Positions 27,801-59,689 of a stretch of DNA of 64,000 nucleotides are shown one piece after another. The stretch comes from Aquila chrysaetos chrysaetos. Taxonomy: Eukaryota; Chordata; Aves; Accipitriformes; Accipitridae. The notes below the pieces were generated by a model, which was given only the letters and a program-made list of their open reading frames with translations, was not told the DNA's origin and did no database searches. The DNA lies in the NCBI RefSeq assembly GCF_900496995.4, contig NC_044030.1, positions 15,932,851 through 15,996,850 on the forward strand, written 5' to 3'. Every line of letters begins with the position of its first letter. The stretch's first letter is position 1. The translations under genes and the position numbers were made by a program.

Positions 27801-29472
27801 TCCTGTTTGTGGCTATGGAGACTTTTTTTTTTTTTTTTTTTTTTTTAAGACTTTGGGAAATCCTTAGGCTTCAGGAACTAGCAGGGCATAGTATTCATTC
27901 CTACATGTGTCACAACAGAAGTGCACAGTTACAAGTTAAACAGCGGTTGCTTGCTCTCCTTGGGTTTAAGACATCTCCATAAGCTCTGCGTTTGGGGCAA
28001 GGAAAAACATTCCCCCTCTGGTGCTGCTGCTGTACTCAGACCCCGGGGCAACTGACAGCGTGCTCTCTTGCCCCACACTGTGGGAACAAATGAGAGGAGA
28101 ACCCCAGGCACCCACCAGCCAGGCAGCCCAGCTCTACACTCTGCAGACAGACTGCATAAAGCTGATCACAGGCGCCAGCCCTGAAACCAAGCACAGGACC
28201 AGCATCCTGCTACTGCTCCTGTCCAAAGGGCTGTGCAAAGGGCTGGGGAAGGCAGTGAGCTAGAGAGCTGGTGCTGAAGGGCCTAGATGAGTGTGGCTGC
28301 AGGGCTTGGGGAGACAGGGCAGCCCTGGAGGATGCAGGGGGCTGGGCAACACAGCTGGGAAGAGGGAGCCTGCAGCTGTAGGTGGCTGCAGGCACAGGAC
28401 ACGGCACTGGCACCTGGGAGTTAAGGAAGCAGCAGCTGCTTGCAAAAGGACGAGCAATAGTCCAGCAACTGGGGGGGGGGTTGTTCATGACCAGCCATGG
28501 TCCTATAATACCCCTGTGGTTGACAGCACACTTCTAGCACCATTGATGAAAGGTATGCTGTGGCTTGGGGGTCCAACTGTCCCCTTGTCCTCTTAATCCC
28601 TCTTGGCAAAACCCCCGCTGCCAACTGTGCAGCTTTAAATGTTGTCCTTATTTGTCTGATAAGCACCGCAGGACCATGGCCCCCCGTTGTCTGTGGCTGG
28701 TCTTTGGCAGAAGGGAGGAAAGAAGGCCACTGACTCAAAGGATCCAGAGACCTCTGCTGCACCTGCAGCTTCTCTGGTGAGAACCAGGCCACACCACCGC
28801 TCCTTTAAAGTAGGGCCTCCAAACACCAACTCTGCTTTACCTATCACAAAAGTGCTGTCCCTTGGCAGTTCCAGTGCAGCCTCCCCGTTGGAGCAGGACT
28901 ATCCCCAGCACCAGGTCAGGGCAGCCACGGTTTTGCCTACCCCAGCTGGGTAGCTGCAGTGCCGAGCCATGAGGCGAGAGGGGTGCATGAGGATCACTTC
29001 TGAGCTTAGAGGTGCCTCCAAAGCTCAGCTGCAGAGTGGTCTCCTAGGGCAGGAGAACAGCAGCCACAGGAGCTGCACTGCTGGGTCCAGGAGCAGGAAA
29101 AGAAGGTGGCAGCTGCCTTCAGTCTCCCATCCTCATGTCATGTGGAGAGGCAGCAAAACAGGTTGTTACTAGAGCTTAACAGGTGGCTTCTCTGGGACCA
29201 GAAGAGCAAGATTTTCCAAAGTCTCTCACGAGCAGTAACACATGAGCTTCTGACATAAGTGAGCGGGCAAGCAAGGGGAGCCTGTAGAAGTGCAGCAAAT
29301 TCATCAATAACCATCTGGTGATGATTAGGGTAATGTGACCATCACAAGCTAGGGAAGTCCACGCTGCCTGAAGCATCAATTTTCCCCCCAGCAAAAAAAA
29401 TAAGAGGAGTTATCCACAGAGCCGGAGTCTGCTCCAGTTGCCAGGGGTGCAAAGAGCTGCAGGCCAGCACCC
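24801..29472. other. CORO2A 3' flank, including its unresolved 3' UTR
   Basis: The stop codon at 29473 means the 3' UTR continues leftwards, but no single polyadenylation site stands out. On the gene strand, AATAAA occurs in AT-rich DNA at about 27005-27010 and 26526-26531, both far from the stop. From 24.8 to 25.5 and from 28.0 to 29.2 kb the DNA is more GC-rich, with no coding signature. Confidence 0.45.
27823..27846 (+). repeat. T24 homopolymer
   Basis: There are twenty-four consecutive Ts, 1.6 kb beyond the CORO2A stop codon. On the gene strand this is A24. No AATAAA signal lies just upstream of it on the gene strand, so it is more likely a simple repeat or an old poly(A) insertion than the gene's polyadenylation site. 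Confidence 0.9.
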
Positions 29473-49478
<20,006 letters not shown>

Positions 49479-51289
49479 CTGCAACGGGAGAAACACAACA
49501 CCCCGTGACATAAGGACTGGCTGTCCCAGCAAGGCTTGCAGACCTCCACTCCCCTCTCCACAGCACAGGCTCATCTTCCCTATTTGGGCTCCTCGCACCA
49601 ACCCTCAGCCAGCAAGCAGCAGCCACATTTTTGTTTGCTGGTCTTCACCTCTTTGGCATGACCTGTCTTTGCACCCATTGCACATCTCTGATGGAGAGAG
49701 GAGAGTGCAGGGGAGAAAAGACAGCTCTCTTCATCACCAGCCAGCTGGGCTGTACACGCACCAGCAGTCCCTATTGCTGGGGCAGGGCCACATGGCAGCA
49801 AATTTAAGAGGAGATCAATCTCAGTTGCACAGAGCTCAGGAAGCATGAAAGATAAAACATCTTGGGTGAGGAAAGCCTGAAAGATGGCCAGTCTGGATGC
49901 ATGCTTCGTTTAGCACTCAGGTGCTTTAGAACCAAAAACAAGTCTAAATTTTGCTCACATGAAGGGAAAAAAGAGGTTTGAGAGATCATAGGAATAGTTA
50001 CAGTCACCCGTTGTTTTTTCCCCACTGACAATGACATTCTGCATGTCTCGTTTATAACTGCACTGCAGCCCTCTGACAGACAGCATTTTAAATGGTGTTT
50101 AAATGAGATACACAAAGCATGCTAAACACAAGAATCCCTTCCCACAGAGACCAATAATGCTTAATGGAACTGATGCAACTGATTTCAAATAGGAAACCAC
50201 CCATGCTGGGCAGAAAAGGCAATTCAGACTATTAACTCCAGCTCTTTCCACAAGACCTAGACAGTAAAATGCACATGGCGAGGATGGTGAGAAGACCCTA
50301 CTGCACAAAGGAAAAGAAATGCAGATCAGGCAAGAAGGTTATAGGTGAAAGAGAGCCCGACACAATCAGCTGCGAGTATAGGCAGAGACTGGGAGAGGAC
50401 TTGGGTTTGTCCCGTATTGATCTGTTTAACGTGCATTGGGTGAATGGTATTGTCAGTGATGCTGAATCAACAATACTCCAGTTTGAGAGGGGAACTCAAC
50501 CAAGCAACTTTTGGGTTACAGGAAGACTTTGACCGCTCACTCACATGGGTAAGCATTTGAAGGGAAGCATGCACTCAATGGCAGGAAATCAAGTGCATCA
50601 TCACCTGACAAGTAGGGGTCTAAGCAACTCTAAACCAAAATATCCTTGTTGCTGGCACAGTATTGCATCCCCCTCAGATGACTATTAAATGCTCGGAAAC
50701 TGTATTGCTTGATCCTGGGCAGTCTAACTGGAGCTTTACAAGCACCCATCAACACAAAGATCCACAAAGCTCACATCCCACATCACACTGGAAGATTTGG
50801 GCTGTGAATAGTGCTAGAACTCAAGTCCTGTCCTATTCCCCCCCTTCTCCCAATCTACTGGCGCAGCTCAGAGCCAACCCACCTTGGACAAATACACGTC
50901 TGTAAAAAATCAGCCCTGGCAGATCACTGGTTGCTTTCACAGTCATTTTTGTTGCTCACTTTTACCTTGGCATATTTTACCTATGTTAACCCTGCATTTG
51001 TCCATATTCTTAGCTGATCAAATTTCTTGTGCAGAAAACATTAGGGGCAAAGGATCTCTCATACAGTGAGGGCTACCTATCCCAAAAGAAAACAAAGAAA
51101 TGCAAGTTATTTGAAAGAGAAAGCAGTGATCCTAGGAAGCTAATGTTGGAAGAAGGGATGTTCACAGGCAGAAAGAAAGCTGAGGTTATATGCAACTGTC
51201 TAGCTCCCCAAACAGCCCCAGAGGTGCAGCATTCTCAAAGAACTTCATGCTCATTACAGCTTTAGTGGTTAGGTTTGTCACACTGGGGG

Positions 51290-51309
51290 AAAAAAAAAAA
51301 AAAAAAAAA
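51290..51309 (+). repeat. A20 homopolymer
   Basis: There are twenty consecutive As directly after GGGGG, upstream of CORO2A. No retroposed gene was recognised to the left of it. Confidence 0.9.
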
Positions 51310-51929
51310 TCACTGTATTGTCTGGATGCAGCAGTTCCTTCTTACAGCAGGGACATTATATTTCCAAAAGGAAATTAACTGCCTGGCTCCAAGGAACTTC
51401 TAGCTAAACTGCACTTGAGGCAGGAGAGAGTGTGTGATCTGGAGGTTCAAGGCTCTTCTGCAGAAAGGAGCAGCCAAGCACACAGGAGATATTCATTATT
51501 GCAACACCATTTCTATAGAGAGCAGGAACACATAGTAAGATACTGACATCCCATGCAGACTACCTGTAAAACGTTAACAGCAAATACAGAATACAGGAAA
51601 TAAAAGGAATTAAATGTCCGAGTTTGGACAGTGCTTAGGAAAGACAGCTCTCTCCTATTTCAATTTGTAGAATTAAGGTTCAGCTGCCACAGCAGCGGAC
51701 TTCAAAACACCTACAATTCAGGCAGCACGACAAGATCTGACTGGGAATATCATAAAATTGGCAAAGACAATCCCAGTGGAACAGTGTCCCTTTTGACACA
51801 ATTTCAGCCACAGCAGAAAGCTCAGCATTTAAAGAAAAAGCTCATGGATAAAATATGGTGAAAAACAGCCTGAATAGGTGCAGCATCAGCAGACTGTGTC
51901 TGCTACAGTGGGAGACGCTGATCCCAAAT

Positions 51930-52130
51930 AAAGCAGACACATAGACATTAGGAAAAACTTGTTTGGAAGGAGGGTGGAGGAGTGTTTTGCACTAGAGGTT
52001 GCTTGAGTGGTGATAGGTCTCCATCCCTGGAAATCCTTTCATGACTTGATTAGACAAACCCATATCCTCCTTGATCTAATGCTCATAATAGTCCTGCTCC
52101 AAACAGGTGGCTGAACTGGAGTAAACCAAG
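51930..52130 (+). mobile_element. Diverged CR1 3' fragment, plus strand
   Basis: GACATTAGGAAAAACTTGTT at about 51945 followed by GGTCTCCATCCCTGGAAATC near 52016 and CCTGCTCCAAACAGGTGGCT near 52095 are ordered CR1 3' landmarks on the plus strand. Confidence 0.6.
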
Positions 52131-52789
52131 GGCACAGTGCCACCAAACCATACTGAAACCTTACGATTTACAGCTGAAAAAGCTCACATCAGAGCTGACT
52201 CCATGGGCCACAGGGAGCTAGCTGCAAAATCCTCCCTTGAGCAAGAGGCAGAGGTACCTCCATGGGATCCCCCTCTCCTTCATCTTTCTCTGGCAAGCAG
52301 GAGACCGCAGCGTATGAGCAACTTTTCTCTCTCCTTCCAAAGCTGCTGAGGTTCTGGCTGCACTTTCCACCTACCTCCCCCCATTCAAGGCCCCACCACG
52401 CTGCAGTACCCCTCACCAACCTCCTCCTGGCCCTGGTCACACAGGCTCCCATCTCCACAGGAAAAAGGAGCTGGATAAGGAGACCTGGACAGTAGCAGGG
52501 CTACGTCTGCTCCCTCTCTGCTCACAGCCCCAGGCAGAGCCCTGGGCATCCACCAACTCTGCAGGCCCCTTCCAGGGGTGGTGGGATCTGCCAGGGGGTT
52601 CTGCTCAGTGTTGCCTCCAGGGTCCTTCTTTACCATTTTTAAACATTCACTTCCCTTTTCTCTGTTTTCAGGTTTTGCCAGTCACAATTACTTGGTTTCC
52701 TTCCAGGTTTCATCTCCTTTACTGCCATCCATAGTGCAGAAGAACAGACAGAGACACCAGGCAAAAGAAGGTGACTGCTGTCCAAACAT

Positions 52790-52880
52790 GCAGGGTTGGG
52801 ATTAGCAAAGCTACACCCCACCTGGACTTCAGTCTGACAAGGGATGTGAAGGGCAACAAGGAAGGTTCCTACAGGTATGT
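52790..52880 (+). mobile_element. Short CR1 coding fragment, plus strand
   Basis: The translation ISKATPHLDFSLTRDVKGNK followed by EGSYRYV matches the region just before the CR1 polymerase domain, also seen at 58265-58350. The similarity stops abruptly at about 52880, where LTR-like DNA begins. Confidence 0.65.
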
Positions 52881-53230
52881 TTTGGGGTTGTGTGGCGGGG
52901 TTTTGGTAGCAGGGGAGGGGGCTGCAGGGGTGGCTCCTGTGAGAAACTGCTAGAAGCTTCCCTGGCTCCAAGACGGACCCACGTCTGGCCAAGGCTGAGC
53001 CCATCAGCGGCGGTGGTAGCACCTCTGGGATGACAGATTTAAGAAGGGGAAACCTGCAGCAGGGGAGGAGATTGGAGTGTGAGAAAAACACCTATCCAGC
53101 CAGCAAGGCCAGTGAAGAGGGAGGGGGAAGAGGTGCGCCGGGGGAGGTGATGCCCCTGCAGACAGCCAGAGCTCTTCTGGAGACCAGAATCTGGCACAGC
53201 GTCTCCTGAAGGGACAGACTTGCATCCTCT
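52880..53230 (+). mobile_element. Probable avian LTR-derived fragment
   Basis: TTTTGGGGTTGTGTGGCGGG at about 52880, then AAACTGCTAGAAGCTTCCCT, GCTGAGCCCATCAGCGGCGG, ACAGATTTAAGAAGGGGAAA and repeated purine-rich blocks resemble an LTR that I know from bird genomes. The right-hand part is truncated or decayed. No target-site duplication was found. Confidence 0.5.
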
Positions 53231-53384
53231 CCCCATCCAAACACACACTGAGATGCTCACACTCCTCAGAACACCCTATGCCTGGGCTGAGAGCCTTCCA
53301 GTTCATCATGCATGGTGTGGATTGTACATTTCCCTTGCCAAACAATTGTTTTCTGTTTTCTTGTGCTGCTCACCTCTGAGCAGG

Positions 53385-53976
53385 TATGATGGTTATGGCT
53401 GGGATAGAGTTAATTTTCTTCATAGTAGCTAGTATGGGGCTGTTTTAGATTTGTGCTGAAAACAGTGCTGACAATGCAGGGATGTTTTCATTACTGCTGA
53501 GCAGTGCTAACACAGAGCAAGGCGTTTTCTGCTTCTCAACCCACCCCACCAGCGAGTAGGCTGGGGGTGCACAAGAAGTTGGGAGGGGACACAGCTGGGA
53601 CAGCCGACCCGACTGACCAAAGGGATATCGCAGACCATATGACACCATGCTCAGTGTCTAAAGCTGGGGGAAGAAGAAGGAAGGAGGTGGACGTTCATAG
53701 TGATAGCATTTGTCTTACCAAGTAACTGTTAGGCGTGATAGAGCCCTGCTTTCCTGAAGATGGCTGAACACCTGCCTGCCAATGGGAAGTGGGGAATTAA
53801 TTCCTTGTTTTGTTCTGCTTGCGTGTATGGCTTTTGCTTTACCTATTAAACTGTGTTTATCTCAACCCACAAGTTTTCTCACTTTTATCCTTCTGATTCT
53901 CTCCCCCATCCCACCAGGGAGGACTGAGCAAGCGGCTGCGTGGGGCTTAGTTGCTGGCTGGGGTTAAACCACAACA
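53385..53976 (+). mobile_element. Solo LTR 2, same avian LTR superfamily, different subfamily
   Basis: This 592 bp element is bounded by an exact 5-bp duplication, GCAGG at 53380-53384 and 53977-53981. It shares its terminal portions with the LTR at 33449-34033: GATAGAGTTAATTTTCTTC near the start, and a tail with CTCAACCCACAAG and GGGGTTAAACCACAACA. The middle differs, so it is another subfamily. An ATTAAA signal lies at 53845-53850. The first two bases are TA instead of the canonical TG. It lies about 3.9 kb upstream of the first coding exon of CORO2A, in antisense orientation. No coding interior is present. Confidence 0.9.
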
Positions 53977-53981
53977 GCAGG

Positions 53982-56900
53982 GTACAAATACATGCCAATG
54001 AATTAATAATGGTTATGTTTGCTTCACGTTCCCGCAGTTTCACACAAGAAGCCTCCCTTCTCCTTGAGACCTGTGCTCTGCAGAGCCTGTGTTGCACTCC
54101 TGTTTAAAAGCTGCCCTGGCATCAGGAGACACAGGCTGAAATCCAGGCATACCTCTGGAGACCTTGCCCCAGCGCACTTCTGGAGAAAACACATAACGTG
54201 ACAACCTTCCAAAGCACTTCTAACCACTGTTCTCTATCGTTCACAGGCAGGTTTCCAAATTCTGCCTATACCTCACCTGCCACTCTGAAAAGCACTTCAG
54301 ATGTTCAGGTGATCCAGCCTGAGAAGTTGGACTCTCTTCCTCCCCTGTCTTTATTGACAGGGAATCAAGAGAATTTACAGTTCTAAAGGACTTTTCTGAG
54401 GTCCCAATCTCTTGAAGGTTAGTGATAATTTGAAATGCAGAGGGATCAACAGAAAAAAATAAATTTACCCCTCATTCCTTCTCTTGCATGCAGGGTCAAA
54501 AAGAGATAAAAAGGGGAGAAAGGAAGGAATGTAAATGCTAATAAGGGGGATTTTGAAAGTTACAATGAACATTTTAATCTGAAATGCCATGAAAACTTCT
54601 CATTTCCCTTTTATTTTCTCTTTTGGAATGCTAAACTTGTATTGCATAGGTAATGCCTTTTCCCTTTCAGCCTTGTCATTTTTAGGTGATGTTTCTATGG
54701 CTAAAAAACCCATAAGGCAGCCTTGCTACTCTCTTGGAAGCACTGTTTGCAAGTATTCAAGGAGAGTGCCACAAGAGATTTAAACTCCCAACTCTATGCA
54801 AATAAGCGGAGTGAAACTGGCACAACGGTACACAACTAGAAGGCTCCAGAGAAGACACACATCCTTTTCTCAGTCCTGAATCAGCAGTCCATGAAATAAA
54901 ATCTTTACATGCACTCAGCTCCAATTAATAAAATCAAACAAAAGCAAGAATCATTGGCCTTCCCAAAATCTGACTAGGGCTACGATTTTCTCCGGCCCCT
55001 TCTCTCCTACTGTCTTCAACTGTTTCATTCATCTTATCCTTCTCGTCTCCTGCTCAATCTTCTCTCCTCCCCTCCCTGTCCTTTTCTTCCATACACCTGA
55101 TCATTTCAAAAATTCACCCCTCCCCATCCAAAACTGAATGTAACTCACTGCCAAAAGGTAAGAAGAGTCACTCTGGGAGACCCGAAAAGTCCTTTCAGCT
55201 ATCTTGTCTCTGCCAATGTCAATTACATAATGCTTAGAGCCAGATGACAAGAGCAAGATGTACACGAAGTCAGCGTCAACACTGCCCTACGCTGAACACC
55301 AAGCTGCACATGGGAAATAGGAGAGACATTCCCATTCCCAGTACCCCAGGACTTGTAGAAAGGAAGCAGTTAAATACATGACTTTAAATAAGGCAATTAA
55401 TATATCATGAAATACTGCTGGGTTTCTGCCTGAGAGCCAGCTACAGGCACTGTAAATTTCATGACATGACTACATACAGAGCAGACTGTACAAGAGAGCT
55501 CCATAAGAAGTACTTCCCCTCTCCTCACTCTGCTGTCCCCACAATAGATTTATGTTGAAACAGAAAGACATCTGCTACCTGCTCCCAAACCAGGTTTGTG
55601 CAATCTTCACACAGGCACAAGGTCTCGGTTTCAGTGCCTCCACTTTGAAGAGACTGTTGGCCCCTCTTCTGATCAGAGAGAGGCGTGCTTCTTGCTGAAT
55701 CTTGCTTCTTGCTGAATCTCAGCAAAGGAACAGCTGTGGAGCAGGCTGCTCCAAAACTTGCTGCTCTTACCTAGCCAGCATCAGCGCACAGCTGGGGAGC
55801 AGTGCAGTACATACATCATGTTGGCAAGGTCAGTATTTCTTACACCTCCTGCAGAAGATATCTGTCACCTGGACACAGTACACTACCAAGACTCACATAC
55901 AAGCACTTTCACTGGGAAACCGCTGCTTTTAGCAGTTGACTAACCAACAAGGCCAACTAAGTCCCAGGTCCACCCAGCTAGACTGGGACAGTTTTGGCAA
56001 AGACAAATACATCATACCATTATATTACTCTTAATAAAGCTACTAATGCTTCTCCCCCAGGGCAAAGATCTCTCTCCCTGAGACCAGGTACTGCAGGCCA
56101 CGTGCTCCAATACACCCTGCCCCTGCAGTTAAACAAGAGCATTCAAATTGACAGGCACTGAAAAAACAGCATGCAGAGGAACTTCTCACTTTCAGATGGC
56201 TTTAAAACTTCCAACCTCACACCACTCCACATGCATTTCTCACCCTTTCTTCTTGCCTTATGCAGAGAAAAGCTGTTGGCTGCAACCCTGATAGGAGTAC
56301 AGTGGTCACAAAACAAGCAAGCAGCAAGAAAGGTGTCTGCTTGTTGTGCTGGTCTGCAGGTGCCACTTTCTAGCTACAAGCAACCAGTGCTGGGTTTCAA
56401 TTTCCCATCCCATGTGTCCTTGTTTGCCATCAGCTTTCACGGCAATGAAAAGGGCTTTGTTAGAAACAGCAGAGGGCAAACATGTCCCTCTTGCTACATG
56501 AAGTATTGTAATAAGTTACAGTTTTCTGCAAGTAGAATGCACTCATCCCAGGAGGGTTTTGGAAGACGGGACAAACTCTCTCATGCTAACACGGACCAAA
56601 CTCGGGCATGAGCAGTCAGCCCGTTGAAGCACGGTTCAGTCCAGCAATGTTTCGTGCTATCCCACAGAAATATTATTCCCTGGTGATTTCACCAGAGCAG
56701 TCAGCTCTTCACACCTCACTCTGTTCCTACCCTCCTCTTTCCCCTTTCATCAGAAGCAGCAGTAAGGGACAGTTTCATCACAGATGTTAATGAACAACCC
56801 TCTGGCTCAGAGCAAGGCCATCCCCAGTGACACACCAGTATGGCCCCTCACTCTCCTGGTGCCCTGCACCACACTCTTTAGGTTTACCTACCCCTGGAGA

Positions 56901-58119
56901 CTTCTGCTCACGGCTCTCCATGCATGGCCTGGAGAACCAGCAGAGCAGGGAGTACTTTCAGAGACACCCACCTCCTGCCCCCAGAGAGAACTCACCAGCA
57001 GCCTGGAGGAAGCCTGCTGGGTTGAGTTTGTAAGTCTCTTAATGACAGGGTCACTAATGATATGTGTGTACTCATAAACACCAAGTCCTATGCACCACCA
57101 GGCAGATGGAGAGGCAGTCCCTGGTCTGCAGCCTGCAAAGAAACTAGAGGACACTCCTCAAAACACCAAGGGAATTACTGCACTGTCAGACTGTTGCAAG
57201 AACAGATGGAGGTTTTGCCAAGGCACCCCTTTGCTCCATTGGTTTGGGATCATCCTCATCTCATCCTATTAGCAGCTCTTGCTTCCCCATGAAGAAGGTC
57301 TATATCACAAAGGCAAATGGTCCTCTCTCCTTTCCTCTCCTGCTCAGTGACACCTCATTTTTAACAAGATCTTCCCAAGAGAATGTACATCAATAAATCA
57401 AAACCAAACCCTCATACAGCCATCTCATCCTTGTGTTAAAAGTATCATGCTGTCCTTTCTCATTTTAAGCATTCCTTGTCTTGGGGTGTGAAAGGTTTTG
57501 GGTAAGGCTGTATGAAATACACTGCTGTTACTGTGGAGGAAATATTGCTAAGAACTAATCACGGAGATGAACATTTAACAGGTTATCTTGTCCTCACCAA
57601 CCACCAACAGCAGGCAGTGGTACTGCACAGGCCATCCTCCAGTCCTCTGGTACAGAGGAAGCTTGCTGGCGCACCAGGAAAATGAATGTGTCGTAACAGA
57701 TCTCCAGCATTTCAGCTCCTTTCTTAAAGGAATTGTAAAACTTTTATTTTGCCCAGACAAGGCAGAAAACCAAAACATTAACTGCAACTCTGTTTTAACT
57801 CAGGAAGTAGTTCCAAGCACAAATGAGGAAGCTTGTTGCAAAGGAGTGATAGAAGCACCCAAAATAAGTCCTTGCAGGTGGCATGAAAATACTCAAGAGC
57901 ACTATATTGGGAGCAAGAAAGGTTAAAGTTGAAGCCAAATGAAGAAAACAGAAAGGGGTTCATAAGTTTAGGCAGATTTAATATAAAAAAGCGCAACTAA
58001 GGGGATGAGGAACGATTTCTAAATGGCACAAAAGCTACTAAACTCTTTCTCAAGCACAACCACAGCAGGATTTTCAAGATTCACCTCCTCCAAGTTCATA
58101 ATGGTCCAACCCAAAATGC
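53982..58119. other. Upstream flank of CORO2A, nothing recognised
   Basis: This is mixed-composition DNA without a conserved peptide or clear repeat. A non-coding first exon of CORO2A could lie here or beyond, but no CpG-island promoter is evident. Confidence 0.45.
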
Positions 58120-59016
58120 AAGAAAACAAGCAAAGGCAGCATGAGACATGCATGGATGAACCAGGACATCCTCATAAACCTCAACCATAGAAAGGATACA
58201 CACAGGAGGTAGAAGCAGGGACAAGTGTCCTGGGAGGATTATAGTGACACTGTCCAAAGCTGCAATGCTGGGCTTAGGAAAGCTAAAGCCCACCTGGAGC
58301 TGAATCTCGTGAGGGACATGAAGGGTAACAAGAAGGGTTTCTACTGTTACATCATCAGCAAAAGGACAACTAGGGAAAATGTGGGCCTGTTGAGGAATGG
58401 GAATGGGGACTTGGTGAGAAAGGACACCAGAAAGGCTGAGGCATTGAATGCCTTCTTCACCTCAGTCTCTACTGCTAAGACCAGCCTTCAGGTATCCTGG
58501 GACCCTGAGACCTGTGGAAAGTCCAAGGCAAGGCGGACTTACCCTTGGTAGAGGAGGATCAGGTCAGGGAACATTTAAACAGACTGCACATGCACAAGGG
58601 CCTGTTGGGATACACCCACAGGAGCTGAGGAAGCTGGGCCATGTTGTTGCAAGGTCATTCTTGGTCTTCTCTGAAAGGCCACGGCAATCAGGGGATGTCC
58701 CTGAGGACTGGAAGAAAGCAAATGTCACCCTTATCTTCAAAAAGGGCAAGACAGAGGATCTGGGGAACGACAGGCCCTTCAGCCTGAGCTTGATCAGGCA
58801 GTTAAATGTAAGAAGAAACTTTTTTACTGTAAAGGTGGTCAAACACTGGCACAGGTTGCTGAGAGAGGCTGTGGAGTCTCCATCCTTAGAGATACTCAAA
58901 ATCCAACCAGACAATGCCCTGAGCAACCTACTGTAGGTGAACCGGCTTTGAGCTGGCAGTTGGACTAGATGATCTCCAGAGGTACCTCCACCTTAAGCCA
59001 TGCTATGACCCTGTGA
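58120..59016 (+). mobile_element. CR1 LINE copy with large internal deletion, plus strand
   Basis: The left part encodes the region before the polymerase (KAKAHLELNLVRDMKGNKKG, then TTRENVGLLRNG and AEALNAFFTSV), open from 58225 to about 58548. The middle has GDVPEDWKKANVTLIFKKGK (58697-58756). Immediately after RPFSLSLI near 58795 the sequence jumps to the C-terminal RRNFFTVKVVKHWHRLLREA and then SPSLEIL, so most of the polymerase is missing. The 3' tail (TTGGACTAGATGATCTCCAG at 58961-58980, then CTATGACCCTGTG) is intact. Confidence 0.92.
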
Positions 59017-59621
59017 AATCTGCACAGTGATCTCTAGGGAAAGCATCCCGAGCAGATACGGTGAAAGCAAACCAGAACTTTCTGCGTGCGTTCAGTGTGA
59101 AGGAGATGGGAGAAGTTCCCATTACACAACATTGCCGGCCAGGGACTCATCAAACAGGCCATGGTCAGGGGAAGGAAAATGAGCAGCAACTCAACCAGCT
59201 GACTTAAAGCAATAAAAATAGCTGGAATACAGTGTGCACTCTCTTATTTAAATCCAACCACATAAGGAAAGCAAGAAAGCAATGTTAGGTGGTTTTCAGG
59301 GGAGGCTGCGGAAAGGAAAATGACATCAAAGAAGTAAAAAATGGAACAAACTTAGCAGATACACAGATAAAAGTGAGATAGATGGAGAGTCAGCACAGCT
59401 TTTGTAAACCCTCGCCAGGCCTCACAAGCCAAACTGCACTAACAAAAGCCAAAAACTCTGGGACATAGTGTACTCAGTTTCCAATACTAGCATGGTTCTT
59501 CGCCACAGTGATAAGGCAGCACGAGGTTAGCAAGAAGGTCCTCAGATAGATAAGTGGTTTGTGAAAAATGGGAAATATCTACTTTTTGAGTGCTGCAGGC
59601 TTAAGTTTTAAATAGACTCTC

Positions 59622-59663
59622 ACCACCCTATTTATATGCCTACCACCCTATTTATATGCCTAC
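59622..59663. repeat. Perfect 20-bp tandem duplication
   Basis: The unit ACCACCCTATTTATATGCCT occurs twice head to tail, followed by two more matching bases. It is adjacent to the 3' end of the old CR1/L3-like relic at 59690. Confidence 0.92.
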
Positions 59664-59689
59664 ATGTCTCCCAGGAAGGATAAATTTGT

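Noticed and set aside
27823..27846. Possible CORO2A poly(A) or retropseudogene tail (A24 on the minus strand)
   Set aside because: There is no polyadenylation signal close upstream on the gene strand and no recognisable retrocopy attached.
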